From Rehmannia glutinosa (lineage: Eukaryota; Streptophyta; Magnoliopsida; Lamiales; Orobanchaceae): a stretch of DNA of 64,000 nt. The notes under the pieces were generated by a model. The model worked only from the letters and a program-made list of their open reading frames with translations. It was not told the origin of the DNA and searched no databases. Shown in pieces: positions 56,159 through 64,000 of this stretch; the stretch's first letter is position 1, and each line of letters starts with the position of its first letter. The translations under genes and the position numbers were made by a program. The stretch covers positions 33,185,641 to 33,249,640 of the forward strand of contig CM071930.1 of assembly GCA_016081115.2 (NCBI GenBank). Direction: 5' to 3'.

Positions 56159-58490
56159 ATGGAAGCAAATCTAACTCGCATTCCAATGCTCACTGGAAGC
56201 GTTTGATGAGTAGAAAATTCGTATGCAAACTCATCTATCCGCCTTACATGATGAAATGTGGCTTGTGATAGAGGATGGGCCATTGGAAATATACAAAGTC
56301 AACATGATCTTTGTAAGAGCAACACTGCAAATTTGAATGAGAGGTTCTTTGAAGAAATACCAGTCATGGTTGAAAAACCACGGACTGAATGGACAAATGA
56401 AGATCGAAAGAGATATAACCTGGACAATGTGGCCAAGGATATACTCTACAAGACGTTGGACAAAGCCATGTTCAACAAAGTCAAATCTCTCAAATTAGTC
56501 AAAGAAATTTGGGATATGCTGACCTTAATTTGTGAAGGATCAGAACAGATTAAGGATAATAAATTAACTGTTGTTTTTCAAAAATTTGAAAATTTTAAAA
56601 TGTTTGCAGGTGAAACTTTGGATCAGCTGGATGCCAGATTTACAGAGATAACAAATGATCTTTCATCTCTTGGCAAAGAATACACATAGAAGGAAATGTG
56701 TATGAAGATATTAAGAGCCCTCCCAGCTGAATGGGAAATGAAGGTCATGGCCTTGAGACATTCAATGGACCTCTCAATAAATCTCAATAACTTCCAACTA
56801 TGAGCTATTCTCAGACCTTAAATCCTATGAGTTTGAGCTGAGAAGGAAAGAGCAGGAGGAAACAGTTGTACCCAAGATAGCTACATTGTTGGCCAGTGAT
56901 GGGAAAAGAGCTGAGCCAAAAGAAACCATTGATCAGGAAGAGATTGCCCTCATGGTAAAAAAAATTCAACAAGTTCTTTAACAAGAAATACAAAAGGAAT
57001 AAGGGTGAGACCTCCAGAAGACATTTAGCACCCTTCAAAGCAAGGGAGGAAAGGCCACCCAAGAGAGCTGAGAATCAAAGAGCTGATTATCAGAGAGCTG
57101 ATAATCAAAGGACTGACAAAGCTGAGAACCTGTGTTGGAATTGCAGACAACCAGGACATTTTGTTGTTGACTGTTCATACCCACCAGTCAACAAGTATAA
57201 AAATGAAGAAGAAAGAAGAGTCTTCAGGGAAATAAGACAAGAAAAGAAGAAAGTCGTGTTGGATGCTGAGACTGCTGAGCTAGTTAAGTGCAAAGAAGTA
57301 GTAGACTCAGAGAGTAGTGATGCTGACTACTCAAGTGACACAGAGGAAGAGTCTTTGATCTGCCTCATGGCCAAGGAACAAGATGAAGAAGATGAGGTAG
57401 ACTCTAACTCATCTCATACTGATTCAGGTGATAGTGATTGTGATAACACACTTCATCACCCACATATCTTTATGATTCATTAGGCAAAATGATGAAAGAT
57501 TTTGAGCACATTAAAACCTCTCACACACTTTTAAATGAGGAAAACAGCCAACTTAAAAGCCAAAACTCACAACTGACAAAAGAGCTGAGTACTCTGAGTC
57601 AAATAGCTGATGAGAACACTAAGTGAAAATTTGAAAATGCCAAGATCATAGCAGAGTTAGCTGCTACAGAAAAGAAGGAAAAAGATCTTAAAAATGTGAT
57701 TGCCTCATTTACAAAAGCATTCAAATCATTGGATGAACTTATTATGAGTTAAAAAGAATGTGGAGACAAGACAGACATATGATTTAATTCCTTTGTGCAT
57801 AGTCAAACTCCAAGAGTTATTTTGGAAAAGGGATCGTCAAGCAATGAAGTATTCCAAAAACCAAAAATACCAAATGTTGCACCCACATTCACTCTAAAGC
57901 ACAATCACAATCATACAGGCCTTGGTTATAAAGGGAAAGGAAAGAAACTCCAAACAGACTGAGAAGAAATTCAGACAGGTCCCTCAATAGACTCCAAACA
58001 GAAAATACTTTGTAAAAAGCAAACAGAGTACCAAAAGTCCCAGAAATTTCATCAAAGAAATACACATGATGGGAATGGTAGAAACTATCCAAACCAAGTT
58101 GATTGGAATAATGTGAAATATCAGTAAAGACCTATGGGATACAAGCCAAAATGGCAAAGACCTCAACCTCAGCAAAGGTCATTCCCAAAGAAAAAGTTCT
58201 ATTATCAGCACACATATGCACCCAAGCGCTACACTCAGAGATTTCATAACTATCCCAAGAAAGCAATTTCTAAAACACACACACAGGCATACAGACAAAA
58301 GAGACATCTGTATGATCCTAAAACCCCCAAGTAATTTGCTAATATGCATTATGATTATAGATCGATAGATGACAACCTCTTAGAGTCAGATCATCTGGCT
58401 ATAGGTTGGTTGGAACATCTTATAGCACTAACTCCCCAGGACCTAGACAAGTATGGGTACCTAAAACCTCATTTCCTTGATTGCAGGTTC
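56159..58490 (+). pseudogene. Element D gag
   Basis: The start is MEANLTRIPML at 56159. After two frameshifts and stops, an open piece (56258-56689) has EKPRTEWTNEDRKRYNLDNV, LTLICEGSEQIKDNKLTVVF and TLDQLDARFTEITNDLSSLG. The knuckle near 57130-57175 reads CWNCRQPGHFVVDC, an intact C-x2-C-x4-H-x4-C, unlike element B's copy, where the His is Tyr. An acidic block (57290-57450, SDADYSSDTEEESLICLM) and a coiled coil follow, then a Lys/Arg/Gln/Tyr-rich end. Stops and a frameshift near 56690 disable it. Confidence 0.87.
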
Positions 58491-58733
58491 AAGGAACAGT
58501 TGAGTGCCAAGGAACCTGTTACATGGATAGTGGTTATTCCAGACATATGACAGGAAACAAGAGAAATCTGTCAAGATTCAAGGAGATTAAAGGTGCTAAA
58601 GTTATATTTGTAGGAAATGAAGCTCCAGGGGAGATCAAAGGCACATGATCCATCAAGAAAAATAGATTGGAGATCAGAGATGTTGCTTATATTGAAGTCC
58701 TCAACTTCGACCTTGTTGATATAAGTGGCCCAT
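58490..58733 (+). pseudogene. Element D protease, truncated
   Basis: CYMDSGYSRHMTGNKRN can be read in one frame (about 58515), so the DSG triad is present. FKEIKGAKVIFVGNEAPGEIKG then runs to RDVAYIEVLNFDLVDI, where the next expected residues (SISQLCD) are replaced by element G. Confidence 0.8.
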
Positions 58734-59516
58734 TGTTAGGCCCATTTCTGTGTGTCCAAAATGGCAGCCCAAGACCAAAGCCACCAGCCCAACTCCATTA
58801 ACCCATATGTTGACTCGGGTCTTTGAGTCGGATCGCGGGATCCGGATTTATTATCCGCGGACCCTATAGTTTGATCTGGTCCGTTGATCTCTGTTGAATC
58901 TGAGCCGTTGAATCCTTGCCTATTTAACGGTACTTTACTGAAACCCTAATTCATTATTTCATCTTCTGTTTCTCTCTCATCTCTCCAATTCTCTCGATCC
59001 TTCTCTGCTTTGTGCTATTCTCTCTCTCTCTAAAACTCCAGTCTCTTGCTGGATTGCTTTGGGGTTTTCTGTGTGTGAGAGGTGAGATCTTTGTGCTTGC
59101 TGTCTTGTTCACCAACTCTGTGTACAAGATCTTTTTTCTGAGTGGATTAGGGTTTTGGGTGGTTCGATTCAGATTTGTGGTTTCTAGGGTTTCTTGGTGA
59201 AAGGCTGTGAGGTTTAGTCTTGTGGCAAGGCTTTTGTGGCTTCATCCTTGGTTCTCTGGGTTGTGATTCGTGGTGACAGTTCTGAAGGGTTTCCTAGTCC
59301 CTGAGCCGAATATTTCAATATTCGGATCTTAGGGTTTTATCTCTTTTACAGTTGTTTTTTATTCTTACTTGTAACTTTTGGTTTCATTCTTTGTATTTTA
59401 CATTCTGCAATCGAGTCTAGAGTATATTTGTATTAATAGGCTTCTGATTGAGTCTGTAATATTTGGTTATTCGGTACTCCGTGTATCGATCTATTGAGGC
59501 AGATAGAGACCCAACA
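58734..59516 (+). repeat. Element G 5' LTR
   Basis: 783 bp, TGTTAGGCCCATTT to AGACCCAACA, a TG...CA pair. No coding content. The partner LTR is beyond the window. Confidence 0.85.
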
Positions 59517-59517
59517 G

Positions 59518-59529
59518 TGGTATCAGAGC
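59518..59529 (+). promoter_or_regulatory. Element G primer-binding site
   Basis: TGGTATCAGAGC, a perfect match to the initiator-Met tRNA complement one base after the LTR. The ~470 bases from here to gag are non-coding leader. Confidence 0.93.
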
Positions 59530-60000
59530 ACCTATCTGCCTCGTGGTGGGTTGGTGCTTCTGGTTCTTGAGCTTCTTGGTGATCTTGTGGCTCCCTGGTG
59601 TACTTGGTTGTGGTGAGAACCCAGGACAGGCTCCTGGTTGTAAGACTCTCTATTCCCTTTCCCTCTTATTTACTTTCAGTCAGTACTTAGTTTAGGGAAA
59701 CCCTAAGCATAAGCCTCTTGACCCTGTGCCTTGAGTGAGTGGAATACTGAGGTGCGAAGGAATCCACCTAGCTTTATTTTTTTTTTCTGTTGATCTTGGT
59801 TCTCTTGGACTCTGTGTGTCTTTCTTGCTTATCTTGCTTTGTGTTGGACTCTGTGTGGTCCATTATCTGCCTCTTATTTTCTGTTGTCATTGGACTCTGT
59901 GTGGTCCACTTATCTATTGCTTCTACTGTTCTATTTGATATTTGTGATACCTATTTTGTGTTGTATTCTTGTGATATCCTCTGTGGTTTTATCTGTGAAT

Positions 60001-60831
60001 ATGGCTGGTGTATCTGGTTATCATATGGAGCCCTTTAATGGGAAAAGTGATTTTTCTATTTGGCAACAAAAAATGAAGGGGATTTTAATTCAACAGAAAT
60101 GTTTTAAAGCTGTTGAACAAAAGTATTCTGAAAAAGATACTGCTGAGATTAAAGCTGAACTTGATGAGTTTGCATATTCATCCATCATTTTAAACCTCTC
60201 TGATTCTGTTTTAAGAAAAGTTGGCAAATTGTCAAATGCCAAGGAACTGTGGAACAAATTGGAAGAACTCTTTACTGAAACTTCATTACCTTCCAAATTG
60301 TTCTTACTTGAAAAGTTTTTAGATTCAAAGTTGATTTGACAAAAGACATGGATGAAAATATTGATGTTTTTTACAAAACTGATTCAAGACATAAAGTTGA
60401 CTGGTGATAAAAACATTGATGATTATACCCCTATTGTGTTGCTGAATGCCATCCCTGATTCTTATGCGGATGTGAAATCTGCCATTAAGTATGGTAGAGA
60501 CTCCATTACCCTTGATACTGTGATTAATGGCCTTAAGAGTAAGGAATTAGATCTGAAAATATCAAAGGGGAATGAACAGGGGTCAGGGAAGGTTATGCAT
60601 GTCATGGGTAGACCTCAGAATAGGAGAACTGGGAATAACTCTAACAATAAATCAGGCAGGAAGAGAAGTAAAAGCAGAGGTAGATCTAATTCCAGACCTA
60701 GGAATAACATGAAATGCTATAATTGTGGTGAGCATGGTCATTACATCAAGGAGTGTACAAAACCCAGGAATAACCAGAACAATAATCAAAACACAACCAG
60801 AATAATAAAAACCAAACCAATGACTCTGTGA
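60001..60831 (+). pseudogene. Element G gag
   Basis: The start ATG 60001 gives MAGVSGYHMEPFNGKSDFSI, then KAVEQKYSEKDTAEIKAELDEFA and LGKLSNAKELWNKLEELFTE-like helices (UBN2 type). A frameshift at about 60320-60350 links to a second piece with IDDYTPIVLLNAIPDSYADV, a Lys/Arg/Ser-rich basic stretch and the knuckle CYNCGEHGHYIKEC (60716-60757), complete. Confidence 0.92.
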
Positions 60832-61517
60832 ACTTGACTACTTCTAATGATCACATGGGTGATGCGTTTATGGTGCATGAAGTGCATGATTCTGTGAATG
60901 TTGTGCCTTCAAATACTTTCAGTGAAAATGATTGGCTTATTTATTCTGCTTGCACATTTCACATGACACCATTCAAACACTTATTTGCCTCATATGCTTC
61001 TGTGCAAAATGGATCTGTTTCCATGGCTAATGATAAGAAATGTCAAGTGATTGGTGTTGGTACTGTGTGCTTGAAACTTAACTCTGGTTTTGTTTTGACT
61101 TTGAATGATGTAAGGCATGTTCCTGATCTGTCAAATAATTTGATATCATGTGCTATGCTTGAACATGATGAGTATGAGGGGAGATGGGGTAAGGGCTTGA
61201 TGAAAATCATGAAAGGTTCCCTTATTATTGCTAAAGCTGAAAAGAAAAGGAACTTGTATGTTTGTAATGCTGAGTCTGTCTCTTGCATGCTCAATTCTGT
61301 GAACAATGTGAACTCTATGACCAATGTGAACTCTGTGATTGATAAAACTGGACTTTGGCATAAAAGGCTTGGTCATATAAGTTCTAAAGGTCTTGAATTG
61401 TTGCATAAAGTAGGATGTTTTGGAAATGATAAACTTACTTGTGTTCCCTTCTGTGACTCATGCATTTATGGTAAACAACAACGAGCCAGCTTCCCTACTT
61501 CATCTTATCCTAAATAA
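60828..61517 (+). CDS. Element G protease (mutated) and gag-pre-integrase
   Basis: NDWLIYSACTFHMTPFKHLF stands where relatives have LDSGCTFHMTP: the catalytic Asp is Tyr and the Gly is Ala (about 60930-60955). The rest of the protease (IGVGTVCLKLNSGFVLTLNDVRHVPDL) is intact. The gag-pre-integrase part has LWHKRLGHISSKGLELLHKVGC and CDSCIYGKQQRASF. It is open for 229 codons but could not cleave the polyprotein as written. Confidence 0.9.
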   Translation: MNLTTSNDHMGDAFMVHEVHDSVNVVPSNTFSENDWLIYSACTFHMTPFKHLFASYASVQNGSVSMANDKKCQVIGVGTVCLKLNSGFVLTLNDVRHVPDLSNNLISCAMLEHDEYEGRWGKGLMKIMKGSLIIAKAEKKRNLYVCNAESVSCMLNSVNNVNSMTNVNSVIDKTGLWHKRLGHISSKGLELLHKVGCFGNDKLTCVPFCDSCIYGKQQRASFPTSSYPK

Positions 61518-62280
61518 TCTTCCTGCACTGAAATTCTTGAATACTTACATGCTGATGTTTGGGGTCCTGCAAGTGTTCCTACACATGGTGGGAACATGTA
61601 TTTTCTATCTGTGATTGATGATTTTTCAAGAAAAGTGTTTGTATTTCTTATGAAAAACAAGTCTGATGTTTTTGAAAAACTTAAAAATTGGAAAATCTTG
61701 ATAGAAAATCAGACTGGAAAGAAAATTAAGTATTTGAGAACTGATAATGGGTTGGAATTTTGTAACCAACTCATGGATCAACTTTGTGTTGATTCAGGCA
61801 TTGTAAGTCACAAGTTTGTGCCTTACATCCCTCAGCAAAATGGGGTTGCTGAGAGGATGAACAGAACTCTTTTGGAAAGGGTGAAAAGTATGTTGAGTAC
61901 ATCTGGTCTTTCCAAAAAATTCTGGGGTGAAGCTATTCATACAGCTACCTATGTGATAAATAGATCACCATCTGTACCTTTGAAAGGAAAATACCCTGAA
62001 CAAGTTTGGTCTGGTAAACCTGTGAACTTTTCAAATTTAAAATTTTTGGATGTTCAGCCTTTGTCCACCAAAAGGTTGACAAACTTGATCCAAGATCTTT
62101 AAAATGTGTTTTTTTGGGATACCCTGATGGAGTTAAAGGGTACAGATTGTGGTCTAAATCTGAAAATGGTTTTAAAGTGCTGATTAGCAGGGATGTGGTT
62201 TTTAATGAAAATGAGTTTCCCTGCCTTGATGTTTCTAAATCGCTTCAAAACCCAAAACCCCACTACTCCTAATAAGGTGG
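61518..62280 (+). pseudogene. Element G integrase
   Basis: The catalytic residues are LHADVWGPASVPTHGGN (Asp), YLRTDNGLEFCNQ (Asp) and QQNGVAERMNRTLLE (Glu), all intact. AIHTATYVINRSPSVPL follows. A 1-base frameshift at about 62040 (in a run of A/T) separates the end: FGCSAFVHQKVDKLDPRSLKCVFLGYP then KGYRLWSKSENGFKVLISRDVVF. The stop at 61515 also separates it from the protease part. Confidence 0.92.
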
Positions 62281-62342
62281 AGCTTTCTAATGTACCTGCT
62301 ATTTCTGTGACTGATAATCCTGATATGATTGATCCGAGCATG

Positions 62343-64000
62343 ATCTCCTGTGAATGTTGATGATGTGCACAATGATATTGAGAATGATAATGCTGATATG
62401 AATGATAATGTGCATAATGATTTTCCTCTTGTTGACACTGAATTGAATCATGAGCATGCTGAAAATGATAACTTGAATGATTATGTGTTAACAAGAGATA
62501 GAATAAGAAGGAACATTAGAATCCCTAATAAGTTTGCTGATTTTCACTTAACTTCTTATGTGTTCTCTGTGTTTGAATCAATTGAAAATTCTGAGCCTAA
62601 AACCTATCTTGATGCTATGAACTCTGTGAATTCTGTGAAATGGCTGAGTGCTATGCAAGATGAAATGACTTCTTTGTATGTGAATAACACCTGGGAACTT
62701 GTCCCAAAACACATTAATTGTTCCATTGTTGATTGTAAATGGTTGTTTAAAATCAAACAAGAAAATGAAAGTGTTAGATACAAAGCTAGATTAGTTGCAA
62801 AAGGTTTTACTCAGAAAGAAGGCATTGATTACACTGAGATTTTTGCACCTGTTGTGAAGTTTGTAACTGTGAGAATTATGCTAGCTTTAGTGGCTCAGTT
62901 TGACTCGGAACTAAAGCAACTTGATGTTAAAACTGCTTTTCTTCATGGTGATTTGGAAGAACAAATTTTTATGAAACAACCTGAAGGTTTTGAAGATAAA
63001 TCCAAACCTAACCATGTGTGTTTATTGAAAAAGTCCTTGTATGGATTAAAGCAATCACCTAGACGGTGGAATAAAAAATTTGACCAGTGCATGCTTGATT
63101 TGAAATTCTGTAGAAGTCAATTTGATCATTGTTTGTATTTCAAACTTGATGCTAAGTCTCATGTATTCTTGCTGATCTATGTTGATGATATGCTTTTGAC
63201 TGGCCCATGCATTAAGGCTATTGACTATGTTAAAAACTGCTTAAGTGCTAAATTTGACATGAAATTCTTAGGTGATGCTAAGAAAATACTTGGTATGAAT
63301 ATTGATAGGGATAGAAATAACTCTGTGCATTATCTTCACCAATCTTCATATGTTGAGAAAATTTTACAAAAATTCTCTATGAGTAATGCAAAATCTGTGA
63401 ATGTCCCACTTGCTGCTCACTTTGTGTTAAGTAGGGATCAGTCCCCTAAAAGTGATCTTGAAATATCTTCTATGCAAAACATTCCTTATGCTAATGCCAT
63501 TGCATCTGTTATGTATTTAATGGTCAGTACTAGACCAGACATTGCCTATGCTGTTTCTTGCCTTAGTAGATTTATGTCTAATCCTGGTTTGGTGCATTGG
63601 AATACTTTGAAGTGGTTATTGAGATATCTTAGACATTCAACTGGTTATTGCCTTAAATTTTCTAACTGTGAAAATGGTATTATTTTAAAAGGATTTGTGG
63701 ATTCCAACTATGCAAATGATAAAGATAACAGAAAATCAACTACCTTTTATGTTTTCACTCTGTGTGGTTCTTGTATTAGTTGGAAATCCCAGTTACAACA
63801 TATTGTGGCTCTGTCTACCACAGAATCAGAATATGTGGCTGTAACTGAAGCTTTAAAAAAAGCCTTATGGCTAAAAGGACTTGTTTCTGAAATTGGTTTT
63901 CTAAAACAAAAGGTTGTATTTTCTGACTCTCAATCTGGTATTCAGCTTTGTAAAAATCCAGTTTTTCATGACAGAACAAAACATATTGATGTTAGATTTC
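62343..64000 (+). CDS. Element G reverse transcriptase and RNase H (partial at window end)
   Basis: This frame is open from about 62343 to the last base. The first part is an Asn/Asp/Glu-rich linker (HNDIENDNADMNDN), then LTRDRIRRNIRIPNKFADFH and KWLSAMQDEMTSLYVNNTW. RT motifs follow: DCKWLFKIKQENES, YKARLVAKGFTQKEGIDYTE, FAPVVKFVTVRIML, QLDVKTAFLHGDLEEQIFMK, SLYGLKQSPRRWNKKFD, and LIYVDDMLLTG at about 63174-63206. RNase H motifs: TRPDIAYAVSCLSRFM, FVDSNYANDKDNRKSTT, ALSTTESEYVAVTEALKKALWL, VVFSDSQSGIQL and KHIDVRF, where the window stops. All catalytic residues that fall within it are present. Confidence 0.95.

Larger units (their letters stand above)
54507..58733 (+). mobile_element. Ty1/copia element D, interrupted by G
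   Basis: A + strand copia element of B's family: the same TGTTAGG LTR start, the same long gag with UBN2 core, acidic middle and K/Y/H-rich end, and a matching protease. It has a 5' LTR (54507-56030), a primer site, gag and protease, and breaks at 58733 in NFDLVDI, where element G begins. Its pol, possible third ORF and 3' LTR would lie beyond the window end. Confidence 0.9.
58734..64000 (+). mobile_element. Ty1/copia element G, nested in D, runs off the window
   Basis: The 5' LTR is 58734-59516, followed by a primer site, gag, protease, integrase, RT and RNase H. The bases preceding it are CCCAT, the likely left target copy; the right one is out of view. It is a different copia lineage from B and D (short LTR, gag with a single clear knuckle, RT with SLYGLKQSPRRWNKKFD). 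The pol frame is open to the window end. Confidence 0.93.

Overview
The window is repeat-rich plant nuclear DNA, almost certainly from an angiosperm. It is AT-rich, with Ty1/copia and Ty3/gypsy retrotransposons, a plant L1-type LINE with an RNase H domain, a tRNA-derived SINE and a processed copy of the cytosolic ribosomal protein L23A mRNA. I see no intact cellular protein-coding gene. Nearly all recognisable coding sequence is gag-pol, mostly broken by stops and frameshifts. Letters A to G below are my own names for the elements.

Layout. 1-1285: remains of a Ty3 gag, with an N-terminal-like part on + and the capsid body on -. 1285 to about 30040: copia element A (+), interrupted three times: by an L23A processed pseudogene inside its protease, by a ~146-bp insert after the integrase, and by copia element B inside the reverse transcriptase/RNase H region. 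B (-, 5392-28207) has 1.44-1.46 kb LTRs, gag, pol and a long third reading frame in the place where env-like genes sit. A 2,056-bp tandem duplication spans the left A/B junction, and a full-length LINE (9018-15740) with an 18-bp target duplication sits in B's 3' part.

30101-51422: Ty3 chromodomain element C (+), 21.3 kb, with ~4 kb LTRs and target duplication CTTTC. Its reverse transcriptase is split by a younger Ty3 chromodomain element E (37730-45280, LTRs 1.03 kb, target duplication CTTGA). A ~144-bp SINE lies in C's 3' LTR. 51428-54506 is non-LTR DNA with a degenerate AGTATTAC periodic repeat and a stretch resembling a gene's 5' leader. 54507-58733 is copia element D (+, same family as B, opposite orientation), cut by copia element G (+, 58734 to beyond the window end).

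Order of events inferred from nesting: A, then B inside A, then the LINE inside B; C, then E and the SINE inside C; D, then G inside D. The duplication came after B inserted. E is the least decayed complete element. G retains the longest open reading frame in pol but has lost the protease catalytic aspartate.
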